From CAYMDS01 sp964653195 (GTDB taxonomy: Bacteria; Patescibacteriota; Microgenomatia; Levybacterales; UBA12049), in contig CAZZCX010000002.1 of the NCBI GenBank assembly GCA_964653195.1, positions 1 to 64,000 of the forward strand: 64,000 bases of DNA, read 5' to 3'. Below are positions 52,828-60,574 of this stretch, one piece after another (within the stretch, counting starts at the first letter, position 1; each line of letters starts with the position of its first letter). The notes under the pieces are model-generated. The model saw only the letters and a list, made by a program, of their open reading frames with translations, was not told the origin of the DNA and did not search any database. The position numbers and the translations under genes are program-made.

Positions 52828-52968
52828 ATAAATTTCAAATAATCAATGTATACATCTTTCCAGATGCTTAAATATGAACCAATGTATCCATGGTATGGTA
52901 GCATACAGAATGAGAACCCACAAGATTTTCAATAATCAAATATATAGATGCGAAAAGGATAGTAATAT

Positions 52969-53640
52969 TTATAAATTATAAGTTAGCCTATAAAGACATT
53001 TATCTTTCTTAAAATCAGGAACTTTACTATTCACCTTATATACCTCAATACTGCTGGCATTTAATTTGCCAAAATCTTTATTCTTATTTGTTTTTATGAT
53101 ATTTAATAAATTAGTTGAAGGTTTTTGAGTATATCTTAAGTAATTCATCCAGCCTATATATTCATAAAACTTCAAATATTTTGAATATGAATCACCTTTT
53201 TGCTTTATACTACTTCTTAATTCTTGCCTTACTTCATATAAAGAAAAATTTACAGGAAGTGCGTGAATTGATGAACAATACTCATTACTCCCTATCCCTC
53301 GCATTTGAAATTCCAATTTTTGTTTTTGTAATGTTTTATTTACACTAGTTATAATCGTTTTTACATCACAATCCTGATGTATTCCTCCAAGTATTGTAAT
53401 ATGTAAATAATCGACACCATAATAATACTGATTTGGTTCAATTTCGGTTAACCTATTTATATATTCCTGAATTGTATTTATAAATATGTCATTTGGGCGA
53501 ATTACAATAGTATAATTATCTTCAATTATCTCATTTTTAAATCGCTTAACTTTTTCAGGAGTTAATTCCATTAATTGCTTATTACTTTGATTATAAAAAG
53601 CCTTCAATAATCCGTTATGCATAAAAAATAATCTTAACAT
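52969..53640 (-). CDS. 2H phosphoesterase-like protein with one HxT motif
   Basis: A 223-residue protein. VDYLHITILGG is the first H-x-T motif of the 2H superfamily (2'-5' RNA ligase/LigT-like). The region between has EFQMRGIGSN and IHALPVNFSLYEVRQELR, matching the strand order of 2H folds. The second H-x-(T/S) expected near residues 170-190 is not seen; YLRYTQK lies there. Either the second motif has diverged or the protein is inactive or binds a ligand. A leading stretch MLRLFFMHNGLLK may mean the true start is further in. Confidence 0.5.
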   Translation of the reverse strand: MLRLFFMHNGLLKAFYNQSNKQLMELTPEKVKRFKNEIIEDNYTIVIRPNDIFINTIQEYINRLTEIEPNQYYYGVDYLHITILGGIHQDCDVKTIITSVNKTLQKQKLEFQMRGIGSNEYCSSIHALPVNFSLYEVRQELRSSIKQKGDSYSKYLKFYEYIGWMNYLRYTQKPSTNLLNIIKTNKNKDFGKLNASSIEVYKVNSKVPDFKKDKCLYRLTYNL

Positions 53641-53716
53641 ATCTAAACATCTAGATTTATTTATCTTAGACTATAGGATGTAGATATTCCCAGGCACAAA
53701 TGCATGAATTTGTTGT

Positions 53717-53722
53717 TATAAT
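53717..53722 (+). promoter_or_regulatory. -10 box of the GNAT-C39 gene, leaderless type
   Basis: TATAAT, 5 bases before the ATG at 53728, with no ribosome binding site; the -35 is weak. Confidence 0.6.
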
Positions 53723-53727
53723 AGGCT

Positions 53728-55107
53728 ATGGCGCGAAAGATAAATCGAAACATAACGGGAAAAGTGTCACCTCTAAAAGGCTTAGGTTCAAGCGTGAATT
53801 TAACCAATACTGAACTCAGTCATATAATAGGTCAGGCAGCAGCGATCAGATATTTCGACGAAAATTCTCGAGAAGATTTTACCGTTATTAATGAAATTCT
53901 GAAAGATAAACGTGTGAAAAGCTGGATGGATGATGCTGGCAAGATAACTTGGACTGACTATAAAGATTGGTCAGGCAGGCACTCAAATGACTCTTTTCTG
54001 TTCTCAGTCCATGACAGTAGGCTCAAAAACGAGAACGAAATTAAAGTTATCAAAGGATTTGTGAATATATACTCAGGGCACGGTGAAAAATACCGTGCTA
54101 AGCGTTTGATTCAATTAGGTATACTTCCAAAAAATAAAAGTAAACATATTCTTGAAATTAGTATGGCAGTAAGACCGCTTCAAGATGGTCAAATTACAGG
54201 CTCAGGACTTATGTCGAGTGCATTGAGGCAAAGCTGCCTTCAAGTACGATCCTGGTTAGGAAGTATGCAGGATTCGGAGCTAGTTATTTATGGTTTTATA
54301 GATCCCAAAAACCTAGCCTCAATTCGGGCAATTGAGGCAGCAGGATTTGTCAAAAAAGGTAAAGCGAAATATGACTCAACTGCAAGTGAGGATTCATTGG
54401 TATACATTCTTAGCTGGCGAAAACTTAAAAAAAAGCTCCGTGAGAGAATTAATATAGCATTACGAAATAAAATGAAGGTGATCACTGAACCACAAAAAAC
54501 CAATTCTCACTGTGGCCCATCAGTCATAAAAGCGCTTCTAGGATTTCAGGGAATCAACGTCTCCCAAGATGAAGTAGTAGAAGCTGCGCTTGTCAAAAAA
54601 ACAATAAATGAATACGGTATGCAGCCTCATCATCTAGCAAAAGCAGTAAAAAAACTAGGTAAAAATGTGAAATTCTGGTTCAAGCAGGAAGCAGACATAA
54701 ACGATCTGGAAAAACTGATACATAAATTCAAAATACCAGTAGGCATAAATTGGCAGGGGTTATTTTATGATTCTGTACAAGAAGAGAAACAAAAATGGAA
54801 AAACTCAGACAGAGGTCATTATAGTATCTTGGTGTCAGTAGATAAAAAAAGAGGAGAATTAGTTATCGATGATCCATATCCAGATTACTTTAATACTCCA
54901 CGTGTATTCACTTATAAATGGTTTATAAAAAGATGGCATGATAGTGATTTGAAGATAGACAATAAAAAAGGCACAAAGAGTATCACGAAAACGAAAAGAT
55001 TTATATTTCTGATTGCACCGAAAAAATTTATTTTCCCGAAGAATTTGGGCATGAAAACAGCTAATCAATTATCAGAGTTGGAAAAAATAGAAGAAATTAT
55101 GAAATAA
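53728..55107 (+). CDS. GNAT acetyltransferase fused to C39-like cysteine peptidase
   Basis: A 459-residue two-domain protein without signal peptide or membrane segment. Residues ~30-230 are a GNAT fold: ISMAVRPLQDGQITGSGLM is the acetyl-CoA binding strand and loop, and DPKNLASIRAIEAAGF is the late GNAT helix. Residues ~250-435 are a C39-like papain-fold peptidase with NSHCGPSVIKALLGF (catalytic Cys262), GHYSILVSVD (His364) and VIDDPYP (Asp381 or Asp382). The GNAT-C39 pairing is known from annotated proteobacterial proteins, where it is linked to peptide or protein modification; the substrate here is unknown. The -10 box 5 bases before the ATG indicates a leaderless transcript. Confidence 0.82.
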   Translation: MARKINRNITGKVSPLKGLGSSVNLTNTELSHIIGQAAAIRYFDENSREDFTVINEILKDKRVKSWMDDAGKITWTDYKDWSGRHSNDSFLFSVHDSRLKNENEIKVIKGFVNIYSGHGEKYRAKRLIQLGILPKNKSKHILEISMAVRPLQDGQITGSGLMSSALRQSCLQVRSWLGSMQDSELVIYGFIDPKNLASIRAIEAAGFVKKGKAKYDSTASEDSLVYILSWRKLKKKLRERINIALRNKMKVITEPQKTNSHCGPSVIKALLGFQGINVSQDEVVEAALVKKTINEYGMQPHHLAKAVKKLGKNVKFWFKQEADINDLEKLIHKFKIPVGINWQGLFYDSVQEEKQKWKNSDRGHYSILVSVDKKRGELVIDDPYPDYFNTPRVFTYKWFIKRWHDSDLKIDNKKGTKSITKTKRFIFLIAPKKFIFPKNLGMKTANQLSELEKIEEIMK

Positions 55108-55141
55108 AAAGTATCGCAAATAAATAAAATTATTGTTGTGT

Positions 55142-55147
55142 TATACT
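55142..55147 (+). promoter_or_regulatory. -10 box of the small secreted peptide gene at 55154
   Basis: TATACT, 6 bases before the ATG at 55154, the same spacing as other leaderless-type starts. It supports the reality of this short gene. Confidence 0.5.
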
Positions 55148-55153
55148 TTTACA

Positions 55154-55309
55154 ATGGATATAAAAAGTAAGCTGCTTCTGATAATTTTTTTAACTCTGAT
55201 ACTATTTATTATTCAATCTGGTACTTCAAAAGCATTTAGAGATAATAGACAATTTAACATTAAACCTACACCCGCAATAGAATCCTTCGCTATAAATTAT
55301 AATTCATAA
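55154..55309 (+). CDS. Small secreted or membrane-anchored peptide (51 residues)
   Basis: A short frame 46 bases after the GNAT-C39 gene, same strand. MDIKSKLLLIIFLTLILFI is a basic start and hydrophobic core, followed by QSGTSKA and a polar, proline-containing tail (FNIKPTPAIESFAINYNS). This has the shape of a signal peptide with a ~24-residue mature part, or of an anchored micro-protein. TATACT lies 6 bases before the ATG. Its last 13 bases overlap the end of the convergent MBL gene. I do not recognise a family. Confidence 0.5.
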   Translation: MDIKSKLLLIIFLTLILFIIQSGTSKAFRDNRQFNIKPTPAIESFAINYNS

Positions 55310-56643
55310 CTATTACCGTTCTCAGGCAATATAACTTCAATTTCTGGATTAGATTCTCTAATCTTTTCAGAAAGGATTTCTCGCTGAACTTTTTCGCCAT
55401 GAGTTAAAAAAACCTTCTTTGTATCTTTGATATGCCCTAACCATTTAATAAGCCTAGGCTGATCTGCATGTGAGCTTAGGATTTTGATTTCGCGTATTTT
55501 CGCTTTCACCTCTACCTGTACCCCATCCACTGAAACATTTTTTGAACCTTCTAGTATTTTTCTCCCCAGGGTGTTTTCTGCCTGGTATCCAACAAATAAT
55601 AATCGTGTAGAGGCTAGAGACAAATAGCTTAAAGCATGATGAATAATCCTACCCCCAGACATCATTCCTGACCCCGCTATGATAACTTTTGGATCATCAG
55701 TGCTACTTATTTCTCTACTATCTCTTGAGTCATAAGTAACCTCAAGCCCTTCAAAATTAAAAGGAATACTAGTATGAGACTTTATTTCATCATTTTGGAA
55801 TTCTTTAAACTCCATATAAGGCATAGTCGCATCAATGCCCATTGGACTATCTAAAAACACTCTAGTTTCCGATCGTATCTTGCCATCTTTTTTCAAATGA
55901 TGAATAATGTGCAATATCTCTTGTGTTCGCTCAATTGCGAATACCGGAATTAACAATACGCCAGGATTTGCTTCTATTTCATTTATCTCGTTTTTGATGA
56001 TTTCTTCTGGGTCTTCATTTGGATGAGCTGAGTCCCCATATGTTGATTCCATTACTACAAAATCAGCATTATCTATATACTCAGTAGGCTTTACTATCGA
56101 CTGAGGGGTATTGCCTAAATCTCCGCTAAATGCAATTCTTGAATTCATTTCTTCTGTCAAATCTGTTACTACAATACTTGATGAACCTAAAATATGTCCG
56201 GCATCCCAAAATACGGCACTGAAACTATTAGTTTTAATTACTTCACCGTAATCAACTACTTTTATAAGTTTAAGTGTCTTTTCTACTTCATCCAAGGTAT
56301 ATAAGGGTTCACGAGAAATATCTTTTGAAGCTATTCTGGCTGAATCTTTTAAAATTATTTCTACCAACTCTCTTGTCGGTTTTGTCATATATATTTTTCC
56401 ATAAAATCCACCATAAACCAAAAGAGGCAACCGTCCGCTATGGTCAAGATGAGCATGCGTTAAAAAAACCGCTTCCAAAGCCGATGGCTGAAACTGCAGT
56501 AGATCATAATTATGTAATTCCAACTTTTCATCACCTTGAAACATTCCTAAATCTACCAGTACCTGTGAGTTATTTTTACCGGTCAGCAGATATGATGATC
56601 CGGTAACTTCATTGCTTCCTGAGCCAATTACGTTTAATTTCAT
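55297..56643 (-). CDS. MBL-fold RNA-processing nuclease with beta-CASP domain
   Basis: A 448-residue enzyme of the metallo-beta-lactamase/beta-CASP group (KH-less, YsxC-unrelated), with FLTHAHLDHSGRLPLL (the H-x-H-x-D-H zinc motif), ARIAFSGDLGNTP, VMESTYGDSAHP and the beta-CASP insert (residues ~190-350) including PVFAIERTQEILHII and IIAGSGMMSGGRI. The C-terminal RMMBL part has VKAKIREIKILSSHADQ and KVFLTHGE. It should act as an endo/exonuclease on RNA in the cytoplasm. TATACT lies 7 bases before the ATG, so the transcript is probably leaderless. Confidence 0.92.
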   Translation of the reverse strand: MKLNVIGSGSNEVTGSSYLLTGKNNSQVLVDLGMFQGDEKLELHNYDLLQFQPSALEAVFLTHAHLDHSGRLPLLVYGGFYGKIYMTKPTRELVEIILKDSARIASKDISREPLYTLDEVEKTLKLIKVVDYGEVIKTNSFSAVFWDAGHILGSSSIVVTDLTEEMNSRIAFSGDLGNTPQSIVKPTEYIDNADFVVMESTYGDSAHPNEDPEEIIKNEINEIEANPGVLLIPVFAIERTQEILHIIHHLKKDGKIRSETRVFLDSPMGIDATMPYMEFKEFQNDEIKSHTSIPFNFEGLEVTYDSRDSREISSTDDPKVIIAGSGMMSGGRIIHHALSYLSLASTRLLFVGYQAENTLGRKILEGSKNVSVDGVQVEVKAKIREIKILSSHADQPRLIKWLGHIKDTKKVFLTHGEKVQREILSEKIRESNPEIEVILPENGNSYEL

Positions 56644-56650
56644 GATCTTT

Positions 56651-56656
56651 AGTATA
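56651..56656 (-). promoter_or_regulatory. -10 box of the beta-CASP nuclease gene, leaderless type
   Basis: TATACT on the minus strand, 7 bases before the ATG at 56643; no ribosome binding site lies between. Confidence 0.55.
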
Positions 56657-56700
56657 ATAATATTTGAGTAAAAAAACTAGTTTGAATTTTTTAGTAAACA

Positions 56701-57024
56701 ATGTTTAATATTATTCTTTCATTACATATCATAGGTGCATCAATTTTCTTATATGTCATAATCGTGTCCTTAGTTAATTTACACAAGAGAGATCTGAAAC
56801 AAACTAAAGAAACCGCTTTAAATTTAGCCTTAATTACAATATTTCAGTTAGTGAGTGGTCTTATTCTAGTTATAATAAATAATCAAGCAAATTCTTATTC
56901 GTCAGTCTGTGCAAAAACGGGATTATATATACTAACTTCAGCAGTTGCGGAAATTTTACTTTATTGTAAATTAAAAAACATTAAGTTACTTAATTTGTTT
57001 TTTAAAGATTATTTTAATATTTAG
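56701..57024 (+). CDS. Small polytopic membrane protein of unknown function
   Basis: A 107-residue protein with three hydrophobic segments (IILSLHIIGASIFLYVIIV, ALITIFQLVSGLILVII and GLYILTSAVAEILLY). H-I-I-G-A in the first and H-K-R-D in the loop resemble small membrane proteins of the DUF2269/cytochrome-like type, but the match is too weak to name. It overlaps the convergent NUDIX gene by 4 bases. No ribosome binding site is visible. Confidence 0.55.
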   Translation: MFNIILSLHIIGASIFLYVIIVSLVNLHKRDLKQTKETALNLALITIFQLVSGLILVIINNQANSYSSVCAKTGLYILTSAVAEILLYCKLKNIKLLNLFFKDYFNI

Positions 57025-57452
57025 GGATTTGCAGTTATTAATCTAAAATTAGCTATGTCTTTTGCAATATCATACAGCGGAGCTTTTTTATCAAATGAAT
57101 GTAGTTTATCCTGACTTATCCATTGGAATGCATCATGATCGGTGTCTAGAGAAACATTCTCATTATTATCTGTAATTCTACATTCATAGGTAATCCGCAC
57201 GATATCAGATGTTCCGTCATGATTCCCATGAGTAGTTACAGATAGCGGACGAACAGCTTTTGCATTTAAACCTACTTCTTCAAATACTTCTCTTTCTATA
57301 CTCTCTTCAGGACGTTCACCCGAATCTAGCCCTCCTCCTGGTAGTTCCCAACGTCCAGGGAATGTGTCGTGTGAAGCACGACGTACCAATAAGACTTTTC
57401 CTTCACTATTTACAATAAACGCAAAAGTTGCAACAAAAATTTTTTTATTCAT
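57021..57452 (-). CDS. NUDIX hydrolase, MutT-like
   Basis: A 143-residue single-domain NUDIX protein. WELPGGGLDSGERPEES is followed by REVFEEVGL, so the full box G-x5-E-x7-R-E-x2-E-E-x-G is intact. The N-terminal strand (IFVATFAFIVNSEGKVLLV) and the RRASHDTFPG lead are those of MutT-type (d)NTP or small nucleotide pyrophosphohydrolases. It probably sanitises nucleotides or turns over a nucleotide metabolite in the cytoplasm. It is convergent with and overlaps the small membrane protein gene by 4 bases. Confidence 0.9.
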   Translation of the reverse strand: MNKKIFVATFAFIVNSEGKVLLVRRASHDTFPGRWELPGGGLDSGERPEESIEREVFEEVGLNAKAVRPLSVTTHGNHDGTSDIVRITYECRITDNNENVSLDTDHDAFQWISQDKLHSFDKKAPLYDIAKDIANFRLITANP

Positions 57453-57626
57453 ATTAATTAAATCAATCTGCCTTATTTAAAATGGTAAATCGTGGATAGG
57501 CAGAATCAACAGTTCTATGTAAATTTAGTTATAGCCGAAGTTTTGAGAAGAACTGCAAACAAAAAATAATATTAACATTTTTCAACTTAAAAAACAACTA
57601 GACTTCACATTATAAGACATAAATAG

Positions 57627-57632
57627 TATAAT
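57627..57632 (+). promoter_or_regulatory. -10 box overlapping the first ATG of the gene at 57640
   Basis: TATAAT at 57627-57632. The AT of its end is the AT of the ATG at 57631, so that ATG lies inside the promoter and cannot be the start if this box is used. The next ATG (57640) is 7 bases beyond the box, the leaderless spacing seen elsewhere. Confidence 0.6.
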
Positions 57633-57639
57633 GCACAAC

Positions 57640-58938
57640 ATGAATAAATCAAAAAACCAGTTACTTGATATTAGTAAAAAGGTCAGATCTAATCAGCCAA
57701 TCAACCTAGATGAATTAAACTTACTTTTAAAGTTCGAGAATAATAGCGAAGATAGTTTTATAGTAAAATTTCTAAAGCATGTGGCTCTTCCCGCTTCTTT
57801 AGTAATCGGCTTTTTTTTCGCAGCTTTTCCTGACACATTTATTTCAATCTCACAAGATTTGCCAAAATGGACAAATTTATCAAATGAAATGCTTCGTGGA
57901 GTTGACTATTTTTGGGATATACTAGGCGAACCCGTAGGCAAAGCAAATATAGTATTTCACCTTCCAAATATAATCTTCTATTCTTTCGGCGTTTTAGGTA
58001 TGAAGAGTATTATTGATTCCATTAATAGACGCGCATGGATCGATAAGATACTCAATGCACAGATCAAACTTAAAGAAAATCTAGAAAAAGGTACAATCTC
58101 ATACTCACTCTCTAAAAAACACTCTATCCTATTTGTAGGCAATGGAGACTTCATTGGCATGCAGTATGTTTTAAACCATACATCCTCAGCGATAATTGTT
58201 TCGTCACATTTACCTTCTTATACGAATGTTTGGAATTACTATGATTCAAATACATTATATGACGATTTGAAAGAAGTAATTAAACGTTGTGCAGGAAAAG
58301 ACGCCGGAGAGTATATATTTTTTCCAGTAAAGGATGATCAGATATTTCTGCCAAATGAAAAAGCATATGATCTCTCACCGCATAAACTTGACATACTATG
58401 TAAAAATATTCGGACAATTGAAAAAGAATTCGGTTGGAAACCAAAGAAAATAATAATAATCGGAGACAAATTTCACCAAAGCTATGTTCATTCAGTCGAT
58501 CAAAGAAGGATTATTCCAAAAAGTGCAGATACACTTTCACTGCAAAACCTTTCCAATAAATACAATAATATTATGCTATTAGATCCTACAGATATAGTCC
58601 TAAAAAAAATCCTTTTAATTGCTAAAGATCGAAAAATTGTGTTTAGAGCAACCAAAGAAGGTATTAATGAATACAAAGAAAGATTTTATAAAAGGTTGAG
58701 GCTTCTTAATTATAAAGAGCGTTCAGGGAAAAAAGGAATCCTTACCATAGGTTATGATATTTTCGAAGATCAAACTGAACAGCAAACACTTTCGAGGATT
58801 ATCGATGATTATTTACCTGTAGTACTCTCAAAAAACGTCCGGGATGCACTTATACGTAATGGCTATAGTCAAAATGAATTTTTATATGTACCAGAATTAG
58901 TACTCTCACATCTCACTCGCGAAGCAGCAAAACAATAA
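57640..58938 (+). CDS. Membrane-associated protein of unknown function
   Basis: A 432-residue protein. The start at ATG 57640 is chosen because the ATG at 57631 is part of a TATAAT box. After a polar N-terminus, two hydrophobic segments lie at about residues 40-65 (HVALPASLVIGFFFAAFP) and 105-120 (NIIFYSFGVLGM). The rest is soluble, with KKHSILFVGNGDFIGMQ and KPKKIIIIGDKF, two beta-strand/glycine turns of a Rossmann-like fold, and ILLIAKDRKIVF. It could be a nucleotide-binding, potassium-channel-like regulator, but I do not recognise a family. A strong terminator follows the stop after 14 bases. Confidence 0.6.
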   Translation: MNKSKNQLLDISKKVRSNQPINLDELNLLLKFENNSEDSFIVKFLKHVALPASLVIGFFFAAFPDTFISISQDLPKWTNLSNEMLRGVDYFWDILGEPVGKANIVFHLPNIIFYSFGVLGMKSIIDSINRRAWIDKILNAQIKLKENLEKGTISYSLSKKHSILFVGNGDFIGMQYVLNHTSSAIIVSSHLPSYTNVWNYYDSNTLYDDLKEVIKRCAGKDAGEYIFFPVKDDQIFLPNEKAYDLSPHKLDILCKNIRTIEKEFGWKPKKIIIIGDKFHQSYVHSVDQRRIIPKSADTLSLQNLSNKYNNIMLLDPTDIVLKKILLIAKDRKIVFRATKEGINEYKERFYKRLRLLNYKERSGKKGILTIGYDIFEDQTEQQTLSRIIDDYLPVVLSKNVRDALIRNGYSQNEFLYVPELVLSHLTREAAKQ

Positions 58939-58952
58939 GTTTAAAATACAAA

Positions 58953-58993
58953 AAATAACGGAAGATTGAGTCAACTCAAAACTTCCGTTATTT
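58953..58993. terminator. Bidirectional terminator between convergent genes
   Basis: A 12-base perfect stem AAATAACGGAAG (58953-58964) with CTTCCGTTATTT (58982-58993) and an inner stem TTGAG/CTCAA. A/T tails on both sides allow it to end transcripts of the plus-strand gene ending at 58938 and of the RRM gene ending at 59009. Confidence 0.85.
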
Positions 58994-59008
58994 AGGATTC
59001 AGAATCGA

Positions 59009-59338
59009 TTAATAATCTCTTCTTCCCCCTCTGCGGTCATTATTATAGCCACCACGGCCACCCCCAGAAAAATTTCTAGGACCTCGATCTTCTTGAGGTT
59101 TTGCCTCAGAAACATTGATCTTTCTACCGTCCAGATCTTGACCGTTAAGCTCATTAAGAGCTTTTTCAGCCTCTTCTGGTGTCGCCATTTCGACGAACCC
59201 AAAACCTCGAGACTTATTTGTCTCTCGATCTCGAATTACTTTTGCCGAAACTACTGTACCGGCTGACGCGAAGAATTGTCCAAGCGTATCATCTGTGGTT
59301 GTCCAAGCTAGACTACCAACGAATAATTTAGTACTCAT
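59009..59338 (-). CDS. RRM-domain RNA-binding protein with Gly/Arg-rich tail
   Basis: A 109-residue protein with one RNA recognition motif. KLFVGSLAW is RNP2 (residues 4-12) and SRGFGFVEMAT is RNP1 (about 43-53), with the aromatic residues in place. The tail after residue 85 is rich in G, R, N and D (GGGRGGYNNDRRGGRR), as in cyanobacterial and CPR cold-inducible RNA-binding proteins. It likely binds single-stranded RNA in cold adaptation or mRNA handling. It has a strong ribosome binding site (59349-59355) and a long leader, unlike most genes here. Confidence 0.92.
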   Translation of the reverse strand: MSTKLFVGSLAWTTTDDTLGQFFASAGTVVSAKVIRDRETNKSRGFGFVEMATPEEAEKALNELNGQDLDGRKINVSEAKPQEDRGPRNFSGGGRGGYNNDRRGGRRDY

Positions 59339-59348
59339 TTTGTGTTTT

Positions 59349-59355
59349 CCCTCCT
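59349..59355 (-). promoter_or_regulatory. Strong Shine-Dalgarno sequence of the RRM gene
   Basis: AGGAGGG on the minus strand, with 10 bases between it and the ATG at 59338. It is the strongest ribosome binding site in the window. CCTCC at 59398-59402 in the same leader can pair with its GGAGG. Confidence 0.75.
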
Positions 59356-59465
59356 TTCTTTATAAAACTCGTGGAAAGCACTGGTAATCGAACTTAGGGA
59401 GGCTATTAATATAAAATATTAAAGTTAACCTAAAACTAACTTACAGTCTTATCAACACTGTATGC

Positions 59466-59471
59466 ATTATA
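59466..59471 (-). promoter_or_regulatory. Possible -10 box of the RRM gene
   Basis: TATAAT on the minus strand. Transcription from here would give a leader of about 120 bases ahead of the RRM gene. The -35 hexamer is poor. Confidence 0.45.
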
Positions 59472-59531
59472 TCATATTTGGTTACTTTATTTATTGCCAA
59501 AAAGCAGACCAATAGACAGTACCCCTTTTTA

Positions 59532-59675
59532 TTAGACTAGTCCCTCTTTTCCAAGCCGATGCAGCATTAATTTCAAAGTCGTATTTACATTTAAGTTTTG
59601 TGCCTGAATCTTATGAATTACGGCAATTTGAAAAATACTAAATATAATTAAAACCAAGAATTTAATTACTCTCAT
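59532..59675 (-). CDS. Small secreted peptide (47 residues)
   Basis: A short frame starting MRVIKFLVLIIFSIFQIA, a basic then hydrophobic signal-like start, with VIHKIQAQ as a likely cleavage region and a ~22-residue tail (NLNVNTTLKLMLHRLGKEGL). It is supported by a very good promoter: TTGCAA, 17 bases, CATAAT, then 6 bases to the ATG. It is divergent from the inositol monophosphatase gene and upstream of the RRM gene. The tail pattern is amphipathic. I do not recognise a family. Confidence 0.5.
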   Translation of the reverse strand: MRVIKFLVLIIFSIFQIAVIHKIQAQNLNVNTTLKLMLHRLGKEGLV

Positions 59676-59681
59676 AAACTA

Positions 59682-59710
59682 ATTATGTCAAAGCCATTTT
59701 GGTATTGCAA
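59682..59710 (-). promoter_or_regulatory. Promoter of the small peptide gene at 59532-59675
   Basis: On the minus strand TTGCAA (59705-59710), a spacer of 17 bases, CATAAT (59682-59687), then 6 bases to the ATG. Leaderless arrangement. Confidence 0.65.
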
Positions 59711-59775
59711 AATGTATTAAGCTCTATAAAATTAACAACTAATTTAACTTATTGCTAAAATTGACTTAAAAGTTT

Positions 59776-59781
59776 TATACT
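59776..59781 (+). promoter_or_regulatory. -10 box of the inositol monophosphatase family gene
   Basis: TATACT 8 bases before the ATG at 59790, no ribosome binding site. A TTGACT at 59761 is too close (9 bases) to act as its -35. Confidence 0.45.
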
Positions 59782-59789
59782 CACAATTA

Positions 59790-60572
59790 ATGAAGCCTAA
59801 TTATAAAGAGTTCGCAATCAATCTTGCACAAATGTCAGGTGAAATTATGCGAAAAAACTTTACTTTGGGAATGAATAAAGAATGGAAAAGCGATAATTCA
59901 CCTCTTACGGTTACAGATAAGGCTATAAATAACTTAGTAATAAAGGAAGTAAATACCTTGTTCCCAGACCATTCAGTAGTCGCTGAGGAAGGAAGCAGTA
60001 TTGTAAAAGAAAGTGACTATACTTGGGTTTGCGACCCGATAGATGGAACTTTCCCCTTTTCACATGGTTATCCTTGTTTCGTATTCTCACTTGCTCTAAC
60101 TTATAAAGGAAAAAGTATATTGGGAGTTATATATGATCCTATTATGGATCGAATGTTTTTTGCACAATCCGGAAAGGGAACTTATCTCAATGGAGCGAAA
60201 ACTAGAGTTTCAAATAATAAGATTATACAAAATACCGTCTTAGACTCTGTCACATGGTCCGGAGCAAAATATGAATTATTTCCACTTTCTAGTTTGATTT
60301 CTAAATCAGGCGGCCACCCATCTACGATACTGAGTGTTTGTTATACATCCGCACTTGTCGCCTGTGGCGAATTTAGTGCTTCAATATATCCTGATACAAA
60401 ACCGTGGGATGCTGCTGCAGTAAAGATAATTGTCGAAGAAGCAGGTGGGATCGTAACTGATTTATTCGGCAATGATCAACACTATGATAAAAGTATAAAT
60501 GGCTTTATCGCAAGTAACGGATACGTACACAATCAATTGCTGAAACTCATTAAATCTTCTCTTAGCCAATAA
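59790..60572 (+). CDS. Inositol monophosphatase family phosphatase
   Basis: A 260-residue FIG-superfamily phosphatase. VVAEEGSS carries the first metal-binding Glu pair, WVCDPIDGTFPFSHG the D-P-I-D-G-T metal and catalytic motif, and KPWDAAAVKIIVEEAGG the C-terminal W-D-x-A motif. The family removes phosphate from myo-inositol-1-phosphate, 3'-phosphoadenosine 5'-phosphate or fructose-1,6-bisphosphate using Mg2+; the specific substrate cannot be told. Length and motif order are normal. It is convergent with lon, with 2 bases between the stop codons. Confidence 0.93.
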   Translation: MKPNYKEFAINLAQMSGEIMRKNFTLGMNKEWKSDNSPLTVTDKAINNLVIKEVNTLFPDHSVVAEEGSSIVKESDYTWVCDPIDGTFPFSHGYPCFVFSLALTYKGKSILGVIYDPIMDRMFFAQSGKGTYLNGAKTRVSNNKIIQNTVLDSVTWSGAKYELFPLSSLISKSGGHPSTILSVCYTSALVACGEFSASIYPDTKPWDAAAVKIIVEEAGGIVTDLFGNDQHYDKSINGFIASNGYVHNQLLKLIKSSLSQ

Positions 60573-60574
60573 TA

